A stretch of DNA of 35,920 nt from Lachnoclostridium sp. UBA1241. Its GTDB lineage: Bacteria > Bacillota > Clostridia > Lachnospirales > Lachnospiraceae. A model generated the notes under the pieces. It saw only the letters and a program-made list of their open reading frames with translations. It ran no database searches and had not been told where the DNA came from. The position numbers and the translations under genes are program-made. The stretch is from positions 35,144 through 71,063 of the forward strand of contig DBWJ01000065.1 of the NCBI GenBank assembly GCA_002308955.1, in the 5' to 3' direction. Each line of letters begins with the position of its first letter. The first letter of the stretch is position 1. This document shows, one piece after another, positions 6,613 to 13,946 of the stretch.

Positions 6613-9144
6613 ATGAGCAGAATTCCCAAAACAGATGCGAAGCAATTGAGTCTTCGGGAGAACTATCGGAATCAAACCGGTATTATTCTTGCGGATATGG
6701 ATTTTATGCCCTTATCCGGACATGATAAGGCATTAATCTGCCTGGTTAAGGGTGTTTTGATATTCCTTGTCTGCTACGGAATGAATATGCTCTTCATCAC
6801 GACCTTTGATATGCCATGCAGCATCGTTCTGGTCGGTTTCTTCTCATTACTGCTTTCCATGTTCGTAGCATTTTTCTATTACCGGAAACTGTTCTTTAAC
6901 CTCGGATACATTCTGTTGTTTATTATCTTCCTTGTGTTCTCGGCAGGGCTTTTCATGCTTGCCAACAGCGGTATGAATGCCATCGTAAACATATTGATGG
7001 AAGCGGTAGACTACAAGCTCAATCTCGGCGGCGTACGTGTTTACCAGGAAGCGTATACGGACCGTTATGTGACCATAACATGCAGCCTGCTGCTGATTAT
7101 GTTCTTTTTTGTCTGCGTGCTGAATTCTCTGATTTCCGAGTATATGAGCGGGATTGGTGTTCTGATTGTCACGGTTCCGGTATTGCAGATCTGTTATTAT
7201 CTGAAGGATACGATGAACTATTTCTGGGTTGCCGTTATGGAAATCCCGGTCGTTTTGTGTATTATCTTACGACACAGCTATAAGTTCAAGTTATCCCTAA
7301 ACCCGAAGCCGCTTGGCTTTCACTTCAAAAAGAAGAATACCGAGATTCAGCTTGAAAACCGCGAGATGAAGAAACAGAATGTTTCTCTGGTGCTGATCGG
7401 AGCATTCGTCCTTGTTCTGTTGTTCATTGTCAGTGTTTATTCAATTCGATATGTTCCGTTCCGCATGAAGAGCAATCATACGGATTGGAAGAGCAGCACC
7501 GAGGATGAGGTGGCAGAGTTTGCGCTGCACGGTGTTGCGGGATATTTTAACAGCTATCAGGCAACCGGCGGAATCAGCAGCGGAAGGCTCGGAGGAGTCC
7601 GTGAGGTTACGCTTGATTTCGAAACGGATCTGATCCTTAACTATGTTCCGTTCTCTACGGATCCGATCTATCTGAAGGCATTTGTCGGCGGGCGTTATGT
7701 AAAGAATCAATGGCTGCCGCTTACGAATTATTCGGAATTGAAGGCATCTCCCTACATTATCGCGGATCCTTCGATTCTGGTTGATCTCGAAAGCTATTAT
7801 CTCGGAAACCGTTTTGCGATGGGAGATGATAATTCGGCTATAGCCAAGATGACGGTTGAAAATGTTGATGCGGCGACCAATGTCTCGTATCATCCGTATT
7901 ATACGGATTATTATCTGACCTTCGCCTATCTGTTCAATAATACGTTTGATCAGACCATTGATGCGGTTTCCGAAAAGCAGCGGAACAATTACTTAAGCCG
8001 GCTGATTCAGGGGGATGTAGTTACGGAGCAGTCGTATTCCAATTCGCCGGAAACCATGTTCTTTTATCCGCTCCTTTACACGGATATTGCGGTTAATGCA
8101 AACCAGGAAAGCCGTGTTTCCGATGCATACAGAGATTTCGTATATGAGAATTATCTGACGGTTCCGAAGGAGATGCAGAGTACTCTTAAGGCTATCTGCG
8201 AGGAGCAGGGCTTCAGCGGAGACGCGCTTACGGTTGTGAGCCAGCTTCAGCGTTTCTTCCGTGAGAATTACACCTATACGCTTTCCCCCGGCAAGACGCC
8301 GAACAACCGTGATTTCGTTGTGTATTTCCTTACGAAACAGAGAAAGGGTTACTGTACGCATTTTGCGTCAGCAGGCGCAATGTTACTCCGCTATATGGGC
8401 TTTCCGACGCGTTATGTGGAAGGCTATTGCGTGGATATCGCAACGGTTGCGGATTCGGATCCGATGGTCCCTGCTGAAGACTGGCATCAATGGTATCAGG
8501 GTGACGACAGGCTGAATCTGCAGCAGAGTGACGCTAAGGTTTTAAGCGTTGAAGTGAACGATTCCAAGGCCCATGCATGGGTTGAGGTATATCTGGACGG
8601 CTTCGGCTGGTACCCAGTGGAGCTGACCACGGGATGGCAGGAGAGTGGCGGAGAGGATGATTTCTGGTCCGGCTTTGCGGATTATATGGCCGGTGACGAT
8701 GACGGCACTTCACCGCTTCAGGCAATTACCGAGCGTGCGAAGGAAATCGGTTTCGGGATTACTTATATAGCCGGAATCGGAATTCTTGCGATTCTTGTAT
8801 TACGTCTGTTAAAACGTGCCGCGCGCGGTTATTCCCTTCAGCTGTTAAACGGAAATAAGCGGCTTTCCAATCAGTTTGTATATCTGAATAAGATTCTCAG
8901 GCAATATCAGATTGCAGAACCCGGTAACGTTTTCCATCTGGAGGCGGTTGACATTGCCGAAGAACTCGGCATGGACCGTAATGAGGCGGCTGCATATGCG
9001 GCGCTTGTTGAAGAAGCCAGCTACGGGCAGAGAAAGTTATCCACGGAAGAATTAAGAAAGGCCACGAAATCATTCCGCAATTATATGCGAAAGATCCGCG
9101 GCCGGTTAAAAGGTTTCAGCAAATTGAGATTTATGTTGAGATAG
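6613..9144 (+). CDS. Membrane transglutaminase-like protein (TgpA type)
   Basis: Large membrane protein of 843 residues. About six N-terminal membrane segments (within 45-225) and one near 255-277 precede an extracytoplasmic region. The transglutaminase-like core follows, with Cys581 in KGYCTHFASAGAMLLRYMG and His654 in KAHAWVEVYL. The third position is Glu670 in WYPVELTTG, where Asp is common. Another membrane segment at about 715-733 leads to a cytoplasmic tail rich in charged helices. Related proteins may cleave or crosslink peptides at the cell surface; the substrate is unknown. It ends the moxR operon and is followed by a stem-loop shared with the convergent recombinase gene. Confidence 0.9.
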   Translation: MSRIPKTDAKQLSLRENYRNQTGIILADMDFMPLSGHDKALICLVKGVLIFLVCYGMNMLFITTFDMPCSIVLVGFFSLLLSMFVAFFYYRKLFFNLGYILLFIIFLVFSAGLFMLANSGMNAIVNILMEAVDYKLNLGGVRVYQEAYTDRYVTITCSLLLIMFFFVCVLNSLISEYMSGIGVLIVTVPVLQICYYLKDTMNYFWVAVMEIPVVLCIILRHSYKFKLSLNPKPLGFHFKKKNTEIQLENREMKKQNVSLVLIGAFVLVLLFIVSVYSIRYVPFRMKSNHTDWKSSTEDEVAEFALHGVAGYFNSYQATGGISSGRLGGVREVTLDFETDLILNYVPFSTDPIYLKAFVGGRYVKNQWLPLTNYSELKASPYIIADPSILVDLESYYLGNRFAMGDDNSAIAKMTVENVDAATNVSYHPYYTDYYLTFAYLFNNTFDQTIDAVSEKQRNNYLSRLIQGDVVTEQSYSNSPETMFFYPLLYTDIAVNANQESRVSDAYRDFVYENYLTVPKEMQSTLKAICEEQGFSGDALTVVSQLQRFFRENYTYTLSPGKTPNNRDFVVYFLTKQRKGYCTHFASAGAMLLRYMGFPTRYVEGYCVDIATVADSDPMVPAEDWHQWYQGDDRLNLQQSDAKVLSVEVNDSKAHAWVEVYLDGFGWYPVELTTGWQESGGEDDFWSGFADYMAGDDDGTSPLQAITERAKEIGFGITYIAGIGILAILVLRLLKRAARGYSLQLLNGNKRLSNQFVYLNKILRQYQIAEPGNVFHLEAVDIAEELGMDRNEAAAYAALVEEASYGQRKLSTEELRKATKSFRNYMRKIRGRLKGFSKLRFMLR

Positions 9145-9148
9145 GTTT

Positions 9149-9180
9149 AAAATGGGCTTCCCGAAACAGGAAGCCCATTG
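9149..9180. terminator. Bidirectional stem-loop between convergent genes
   Basis: AATGGGCTTCC (9151-9161) and GGAAGCCCATT (9169-9179) form a perfect 11-bp stem with a seven-base loop. On the minus strand it runs into TTTTAAA, and on the plus strand into GATTTAAAA. The T-tracts are short, but the stem lies exactly between the ends of the transglutaminase and recombinase genes. Confidence 0.75.
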
Positions 9181-9230
9181 ATTTAAAACATATATGATGA
9201 TTTACAATATATGCGAAGTTATATCTGAGA

Positions 9231-10283
9231 TCAGTCTTTCCGCAGATGCACCTTGTCCTTGGCGCTGCGCCGGCGTTCGTCCTCAATTGCCGCATAGTGC
9301 TTACGCGTCGTATTTACATCCTTATGACCGAGTACGTCGGCAACCAGATAGATATCGCCGGTTTCCTGATAAAGCGTTGTACCGTAGGTACTTCGCAATT
9401 TGTGAGGCGTGATGCGCTTTAACGGAATGCAGCTTCTTGCGTACTTTTTAACAAGGTTTTCGGCGGCTCGGACCGTCATGCGGCGCATCTGCCCGGACAG
9501 AAATAAAGCGTTTTCGTGACCTTCCTTGGTGGTTTTATTCTTACGAACCTCGAGATAATTTAAGAGCGCTTCACGGACTTCATCACCGAAATAAACGAAT
9601 GCTTCGTAACCGCCTTTTCGGACGACCTTCATGCGGTCATTGTCAAAATCAAGGTCCGTAATATCGAGCCCGATGCATTCGGAAATTCGAACACCTGTTC
9701 CGAGCAGGAGAGTCATCATAGCAAGATCTCTGAGCTTATTCCGCTCATGAAAGGCATTCTGCCGGTCGGTCCCGGAATATTCGTTCTCAACACAATCTAA
9801 TAATGTGGCCGTTTCGTTCGGATCAAGTCTTATAATCGCTTTTTCATGCAGTTTCGGAACTGCGACCTGAATTGCCGGATTATTCTCAACGGAATGATTC
9901 TTATACAGATAATTATAAAAAGATCTTAGCGAACAGATTTTTCTTTTGATTCCGCGTTCATGATTGGTAATTACGGAATCGTCTTTTTTATAAACCTTCA
10001 GATAATCCAGGTATTCCTCAATGTCATACGATTGAAGCTCGGAAAGAATCGAAAGAGGAATCTCACGAATTGTTTTCCCTTTAAGCGACGGATTGGTCGC
10101 AAGAAGAAATTCAAAGAAAACTTTCAAATCTACGGCATAAGCAATTCTTGTACGTGAAGCCGTACGATGTTCAATACCGCGAAAGAAAGTACCGCAATAC
10201 GGAGGAAGTTCCGAACGCAGCTCACGCAAACGCAATTCGTTCTGAATATTGTTTTGCTCGGAATATGAAGGATTCTCAGCCAT
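9231..10283 (-). CDS. XerS-like tyrosine recombinase
   Basis: Site-specific recombinase of 350 residues from the ATG at 10283. AAAGGA sits just upstream of it; an ATG 18 bases further upstream has no such site. The N-terminal SAM-like DNA-binding domain covers about 25-140 and the catalytic domain about 155-350. The catalytic set is complete: Arg199 (GTGVRISE), Lys223 (VRKGG), His294 and Arg297 (TPHKLRST), His320 (LGHKDVNTT) and Tyr330. Length and layout recall XerS, the single-protein dimer resolvase of streptococci, more than phage integrases, and no other mobile-element gene is near. Its promoter (10392-10420) is flanked by a 32-bp inverted repeat that could be its target or operator. A phage-remnant or shufflon recombinase is the alternative. 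Confidence 0.85.
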   Translation of the reverse strand: MAENPSYSEQNNIQNELRLRELRSELPPYCGTFFRGIEHRTASRTRIAYAVDLKVFFEFLLATNPSLKGKTIREIPLSILSELQSYDIEEYLDYLKVYKKDDSVITNHERGIKRKICSLRSFYNYLYKNHSVENNPAIQVAVPKLHEKAIIRLDPNETATLLDCVENEYSGTDRQNAFHERNKLRDLAMMTLLLGTGVRISECIGLDITDLDFDNDRMKVVRKGGYEAFVYFGDEVREALLNYLEVRKNKTTKEGHENALFLSGQMRRMTVRAAENLVKKYARSCIPLKRITPHKLRSTYGTTLYQETGDIYLVADVLGHKDVNTTRKHYAAIEDERRRSAKDKVHLRKD

Positions 10284-10391
10284 GATTTTTCCTTTCCGCA
10301 TACAAATATGCCGATATGAAGCAAAATAAACGAAATCCGAAATGCAAATTATCGAAAAAGCCTTTATACAAAGGAATTACCGGATAACTGA

Positions 10392-10420
10392 ATTATAGCA
10401 CGATTTTGGGCTAAAATCAA
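10392..10420 (-). promoter_or_regulatory. Promoter of the XerS-like recombinase
   Basis: On the minus strand TTGATT (10415-10420) and TATAAT (10392-10397) have a 17-base spacer. Transcription would start near 10385, leaving a leader of about 100 bases before the start codon. Confidence 0.75.
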
Positions 10421-10424
10421 CATA

Positions 10425-10456
10425 TTTCTTCGTTAAACCTGCGTTTAGCGAAGAAA
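10425..10456. repeat. 32-bp inverted repeat, dif-like size
   Basis: TTTCTTCGTTAAAC (10425-10438) and GTTTAGCGAAGAAA (10443-10456) are inverted copies with one mismatch around the centre CTGC. It can be read as 11-base arms around a 6-base centre, the geometry of Xer recombination sites. It lies four bases upstream of the -35 element of the recombinase gene. No T-run follows on either strand, so a terminator role is unlikely. Confidence 0.8.
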
Positions 10457-10543
10457 TCGATAGAGGGAAGTGCACTGCCCTGCGTCGTCTATTTTGAAGA
10501 AAAAACGGGTAAATCTATTATGAAGAATCAAATAAACGAAATG

Positions 10544-10575
10544 AAAAAACGGCCTGCCATTCAGCAAACCGTTTT
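10544..10575 (-). terminator. Terminator of the blaI-like gene
   Basis: On the minus strand AAAACGG pairs with CCGTTTT, continued by TTTGC against GCAGG with wobbles, around a six-base loop. The helix has about 12 pairs and ends in six T residues (10544-10549). It lies 24 bases after the blaI-like stop codon. Confidence 0.8.
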
Positions 10576-10598
10576 CCGGATATGATTTATGAAGTGAA

Positions 10599-10973
10599 TT
10601 ATAATAATCGTCTGTATTGGTTATCGAGAATCTTTCGAAGCTCTCTGACTTCTTCGGCGTCCAGATTCTGTTGTGCGAGAAATTCGGTGAAGAATGCAAT
10701 CAGTTCGCCGCCGAAGACTTTATCGATCAATGCTCTCGTTTCGATCTGCTGTACGTCATTCTTGGTAATAACGGCTTTGCAGATGAAACCGGGATCTTCA
10801 CGCTTTACGGCACCTTTATCGATGAGTCGCTTGATTACCGTATACGTGGTATTCTTTTCCCAGCCGATATAGTCTTTGATTATTTTTGCAATATCTTTTG
10901 CAGCAAGGCTCTGGTTGGACCATAACAGTTCCATGACATTCAGTTCGCCTTCGTGCAATCTAATATCTCCCAT
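10599..10973 (-). CDS. BlaI/MecI/CopY-family transcriptional repressor
   Basis: Winged-helix regulator of 124 residues. The N-terminal segment LHEGELNVMELLWSNQSLAAKDIAK and the recognition stretch NTTYTVIKRLIDKGAV are typical of BlaI-family repressors. The C-terminal helices (about 75-124) would form the dimer. The ATG at 10973 is used because GGGATGG lies at the right distance; an upstream TTG is also in frame. Family members bind DNA as dimers and are often released by cleavage through a BlaR1-type sensor protease. No such M56 peptidase gene is adjacent here, so this is an orphan regulator. Its own promoter (11054-11082) contains a palindrome. Confidence 0.88.
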   Translation of the reverse strand: MGDIRLHEGELNVMELLWSNQSLAAKDIAKIIKDYIGWEKNTTYTVIKRLIDKGAVKREDPGFICKAVITKNDVQQIETRALIDKVFGGELIAFFTEFLAQQNLDAEEVRELRKILDNQYRRLL

Positions 10974-11053
10974 AAACAACCATCCCTGTACCTGAAAAGT
11001 GATTACGGCAAATGTGATAACTTCTACTACCTTAGTCCGTTTCGGTACTATTT

Positions 11054-11082
11054 ATTCTACATAATTAGAATTTAGTTGTCAA
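11054..11082 (-). promoter_or_regulatory. Promoter of the blaI-like gene with palindromic operator candidate
   Basis: On the minus strand TTGACA (11077-11082) and TAGAAT (11054-11059) are 17 bases apart. ATTCTA (11054-11059) and TAGAAT (11066-11071) form a perfect six-base palindrome with a six-base gap, covering the -10 element and half of the spacer. Autorepression at this dyad is likely but not shown. Confidence 0.75.
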
Positions 11083-11114
11083 TGAAGAAATGTCGCTTTC
11101 TTTTCACTATTTTT

Positions 11115-12380
11115 TCAAAATTGTGTTTGCTCGAGAAAATAATACTGTATGTTGTGGTCGGCGTTTTTCTGTGTGATCTTACGATCGATCAAATTGTATA
11201 TCTCGGGCACGTCTTTCGATGTATTTTGTATGTCTTTGTTCCTTAAAGAAACGTTTCGACCGGCTCCGGAGTGCCGAAAACCGAGGGTTCCATTCGTGTA
11301 GCACAAATAATCGGACCGGCTGTTTCGTTGTATGTTAATCCTGTAGTCTCTTTCCGCCAAAACATGAAAAACGTAATTCTGGTAGAAGTATTCGGGGAGA
11401 ATCTCGCGGTTATCGGTCTTATAAAAGACGTCATAATCTCCCGCCAGATAACGGAGCATTCCGCAATCCGATATCTCAAAGCGGTGGAATTTGCCGGCTT
11501 CGTATACAGTGTGCAGAATCAGATTGCTCGTAAGATAATCGATTTCCGAAACGTAATCCTTCGCTAAAGCGCCTCTTCGGATATGTCCGGGATGAAATGC
11601 GCCGCGGTTATCTTTCGCATAATTTCCGATATATTCGAACAACTGTGCCAGCTTGGTCTCGCTGATTCCTTCGGGAACACCGTTTATGTATCGCAATTTC
11701 GTTCCGGCGAACACCTGCTCCTGAATCTGTCTGATTCCCGAAAGATCCGTCCGGTTTTTACAATACTGCATAACCGCCTCAGGATAACCGCCGACCATCA
11801 TGTAATCATGGAATAGCTCGCGAATCTCCTCCTCCAGCATGTCGGGAATCGGTTTTCGGTTCATATAATGTGCCCGGAGGATCTCCGCATACGAGGTTTC
11901 ACCGTCTCCCCATTCGGAAACCGCGTCTAAAAACTCATAGAACGAAAATCCACGCACTTTAATCCATTCTGAAGTATCTGTGCATTTATCCCCGAAAATG
12001 CCGAATCTGTCGATTCTGGACGTTGTAGCGGCAAAATGCTCCGGCAGTTCCATGGAAAACAGCTCATTCACAGCGTTTCCAAGCGGCTCCAGACCGTCTA
12101 AGAAGAGAAATAACTTCTCACGGACATATTCCGGTTTCATTCCGAAGAAAGTACACGCAAAATCACATAAAGACCTGCCGTTATTCAGGAAATCAAGAAG
12201 TCCTTCCGTAAAATCCCGGTCGATCCGCAGATCGATCAGGATATAATTCTTTACATTTTCCTCTTCGGAAAGGGCGCGAAGAAGAAAGGACTTCCCGGTG
12301 TAGGGAGGTCCGTACAGTAGTACTCTCTTCTTCCGATTCAGAAAAGAATCCCGGATTTTCTCATAGCAATAGCGTTTCAT
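11115..12380 (-). CDS. Divergent AAA ATPase, DUF4143-like
   Basis: Cytosolic P-loop protein of 421 residues, similar in plan to the AAA_14/DUF4143 ATPases. Walker A is GPPYTGKS at 24-31. The expected hhhDE Walker B reads FLFLDGLE (Asp95-Gly96), so the catalytic glutamate after the aspartate is missing. GFSFYEFLDA near 145 and MVGGYPEAVMQY near 192 match family landmarks. The C-terminal end (about 360-421) lacks the EhDF and ExK motifs of the usual nuclease-like tail and looks unrelated or degenerate. The start has AGGA ten bases upstream. It lies between rluD and the blaI-like gene, with two 18-bp repeats upstream. Function is unknown. Confidence 0.75.
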   Translation of the reverse strand: MKRYCYEKIRDSFLNRKKRVLLYGPPYTGKSFLLRALSEEENVKNYILIDLRIDRDFTEGLLDFLNNGRSLCDFACTFFGMKPEYVREKLFLFLDGLEPLGNAVNELFSMELPEHFAATTSRIDRFGIFGDKCTDTSEWIKVRGFSFYEFLDAVSEWGDGETSYAEILRAHYMNRKPIPDMLEEEIRELFHDYMMVGGYPEAVMQYCKNRTDLSGIRQIQEQVFAGTKLRYINGVPEGISETKLAQLFEYIGNYAKDNRGAFHPGHIRRGALAKDYVSEIDYLTSNLILHTVYEAGKFHRFEISDCGMLRYLAGDYDVFYKTDNREILPEYFYQNYVFHVLAERDYRINIQRNSRSDYLCYTNGTLGFRHSGAGRNVSLRNKDIQNTSKDVPEIYNLIDRKITQKNADHNIQYYFLEQTQF

Positions 12381-12403
12381 GCATTTAGTTTCCTGAGTTT
12401 TAA

Positions 12404-12421
12404 CATAAGTGTTGCTTTATG
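12404..12421. repeat. 18-bp operator-like repeat, copy 1
   Basis: CATAAGTGTTGCTTTATG has CATAA/TTATG arms around an eight-base centre. It lies 23 bases upstream of the ATPase start codon and 30 bases, about three helical turns, from a second copy that matches at 16 of 18 positions. Confidence 0.75.
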
Positions 12422-12433
12422 CGATTTAGATTG

Positions 12434-12451
12434 CATAAGAATTGCTTTATG
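12434..12451. repeat. 18-bp operator-like repeat, copy 2
   Basis: CATAAGAATTGCTTTATG is the partner of the copy at 12404-12421 in the same orientation. It overlaps the last bases and stop codon of rluD (12447-12449). Confidence 0.75.
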
Positions 12452-13373
12452 TATTGAGGCTTCTCAGCTTTTCGATGAGCCTCTGGAAATACTCCGGCAG
12501 CTCCGCCTTGAACTCGACATATTCTCCTGTAGTAGGATGTACAAAACCGAGGACTCCGGCATGCAGCACCTGGCCTTCCGTATCGTAAGGCTGTTTTGCG
12601 GCGCCGTAGACGGCATCGCCGAGCAAAGAATGTCCGATATAGGCCATATGAACACGGATCTGATGGGTCCGCCCGGTCTCAAGTTCGCACGAAAGCAGGG
12701 TATACTTACTTCCGAAGTGCTCCAGAACGTGATAATGCGTCACTGCTCTTCTGCCGTTTTTCACAACCGCCTTCTTCTTCCGGTCGTTCGGGTTCCGTCC
12801 GATGGGGGCATCCACTGTTCCGTCCGCCTTCACATTGCCGGTTACGATACAATAGTAGACGCGTTTAATTGAATGGACTGCGAGCTGTTCGGACAGGGAA
12901 AGGTGAGCCTTATCGTTCTTACAGATGACAAGGACGCCTGTAGTGTCACGGTCAATCCGATGCACGATTCCCGGCCGCAGGTCGCCGTTGATGCCGGACA
13001 GGGAATCCTTGCAATGGTACATCAGCGCGTTTACCAGGGTTCCGCTGTAATGTCCGGGCGCCGGATGGACAACCATGCCCTTCGGCTTATTGATAAGGAT
13101 TACATCGCTGTCTTCGTATATAATGTCTAACGGAATGTCCTCCGGAAGGATCTGCGTTTCCTCGGGCTTCGGGACAGTAAGATCAATACGGTCGCCGGTC
13201 TTGACTTTGTAGGAGGTTTTCGTGATAACGGTATCATTTACCGCTACGTTACCATCCGCAATCAGCTGCTCCGCGCGGGAACGCGTCAGGTCTTCGTCAC
13301 AATACGAAATCGCCTTGTCAAGCCGGATATCGTTCATATCCTCTTCCGCAATGTAGGTTTTCTTCTCTTCCAT
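12447..13373 (-). CDS. RluD-family 23S rRNA pseudouridine synthase
   Basis: Pseudouridine synthase of 308 residues, cytosolic, acting on large-subunit rRNA (U1911/1915/1917 in E. coli RluD). An S4 RNA-binding domain covers about 14-75 and the catalytic domain 85-305, with the catalytic Asp141 in HRIDRDTTG. The RLD/RID motif, GRTHQIRVH and HAGVLGF are all present. The ATG at 13373 follows GGGAGA. It stands 27 bases after lspA, the usual neighbour, but a terminator lies between them, so part of the transcription may stop before it. YlyB-type paralogues have the same layout; I do not assign a more exact name. Confidence 0.93.
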   Translation of the reverse strand: MEEKKTYIAEEDMNDIRLDKAISYCDEDLTRSRAEQLIADGNVAVNDTVITKTSYKVKTGDRIDLTVPKPEETQILPEDIPLDIIYEDSDVILINKPKGMVVHPAPGHYSGTLVNALMYHCKDSLSGINGDLRPGIVHRIDRDTTGVLVICKNDKAHLSLSEQLAVHSIKRVYYCIVTGNVKADGTVDAPIGRNPNDRKKKAVVKNGRRAVTHYHVLEHFGSKYTLLSCELETGRTHQIRVHMAYIGHSLLGDAVYGAAKQPYDTEGQVLHAGVLGFVHPTTGEYVEFKAELPEYFQRLIEKLRSLNT

Positions 13374-13389
13374 ATCGGGTCTCCCGTTT

Positions 13390-13418
13390 AAAAAGACGAG
13401 TCAAGAAGCTGACTCGTC
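13390..13418 (-). terminator. Terminator overlapping the lspA stop codon
   Basis: On the minus strand GACGAGTCA and TGACTCGTC form a perfect nine-base stem with a six-base loop, then TTTTT at 13390-13394. The lspA stop codon (13401-13403) is inside the downstream arm, so the last lspA codons encode the hairpin. Ribosomes finishing lspA would cover the stem, which could couple translation to read-through into rluD. Confidence 0.85.
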
Positions 13419-13946
13419 GGGATTGTCTTTGGGTTTTTGTGTTCCGAAGAACGGAATAAAACTGAGCTCGTCATCGGTATAAACGAACAGCACGAGAATC
13501 ACGAGCACAATTACCGAACAGGTGACATAGATATCCGCCACGTTGAAAATCGGAAAGTTAATCAAAGAGAAATATATAAAATCGGTTACATACCCGAATA
13601 CTATCCGGTCGATCAGGTTGCCGACGGCTCCCGCTATGATGAACAGAAAAACGAGGTAGATGGGAATGAATCGCCTGCCTTCGGGAACACGGAACGAAAG
13701 CCACAGAAACAGGATCAGAAGGAATACTGTGACAAATGACAGGATGCTCAGTCTGCCCTGAAGCATTCCCCAAGCGGCGCCGCGGTTTTCAAGGTACTGG
13801 AACTGCAGCGTCTTCGGAATCAGAACGATGACCTTTCCGCCCTTTAAAACGCTTCTTGCCCATATCTTCGTCAGCTGATCGATCAAAACCAGCAGAACCG
13901 GAAGGAACAGGAAAAAAGATCTTCGATTAAGAATTTTCTTTCTCAT
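13401..13946 (-). CDS. lspA: Lipoprotein signal peptidase LspA
   Basis: Membrane aspartic protease that removes signal peptides from diacylated prolipoproteins. From the ATG at 13946 it has 181 residues and four membrane segments. Conserved blocks are IDQLTKIW near 22-29, the ENRGAAWG loop, and the two catalytic aspartates in GYVTDFI and FNVADIYV. The start overlaps the end of divIVA by 20 bases. A TTG at 13985 is also in frame, but it would add 13 residues that merely read through divIVA codons, so 13946 is preferred. The C-terminus extends about 25 residues past the last membrane helix and codes for the terminator stem. Confidence 0.93.
   Translation of the reverse strand: MRKKILNRRSFFLFLPVLLVLIDQLTKIWARSVLKGGKVIVLIPKTLQFQYLENRGAAWGMLQGRLSILSFVTVFLLILFLWLSFRVPEGRRFIPIYLVFLFIIAGAVGNLIDRIVFGYVTDFIYFSLINFPIFNVADIYVTCSVIVLVILVLFVYTDDELSFIPFFGTQKPKDNPDESAS

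Larger units (their letters stand above)
10284..10598. other. Intergenic region between recombinase and blaI-like gene
   Basis: This 315-base gap has no convincing gene. From left to right it holds a leader of about 100 bases with a weak five-pair stem (CCTTT/AAAGG, 10361-10374) followed by T residues on the minus strand, the recombinase promoter, a 32-bp inverted repeat, two direct copies of CTATTWTGAAGAA (10489-10501 and 10515-10527, 26 bases apart), and the terminator of the blaI-like gene. The weak stem could be an attenuator, but the evidence is thin. Confidence 0.7.

Noticed and set aside
9231..10283. Phage or ICE integrase marking a mobile element
   Set aside because: No phage, conjugation or excision genes, no tRNA and no flanking duplicated att sequence are seen; the surroundings are mostly core genes.
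10425..10456. Intrinsic terminator
   Set aside because: No T-run on either strand, and a better terminator for the upstream gene exists at 10544-10575.
11240..11300. Peptide HSGAGRN in the ATPase tail as a sign of an inserted repeat element
   Set aside because: The DNA shows no inverted repeat or second copy in the window; the match to repeat-derived peptides is probably chance.
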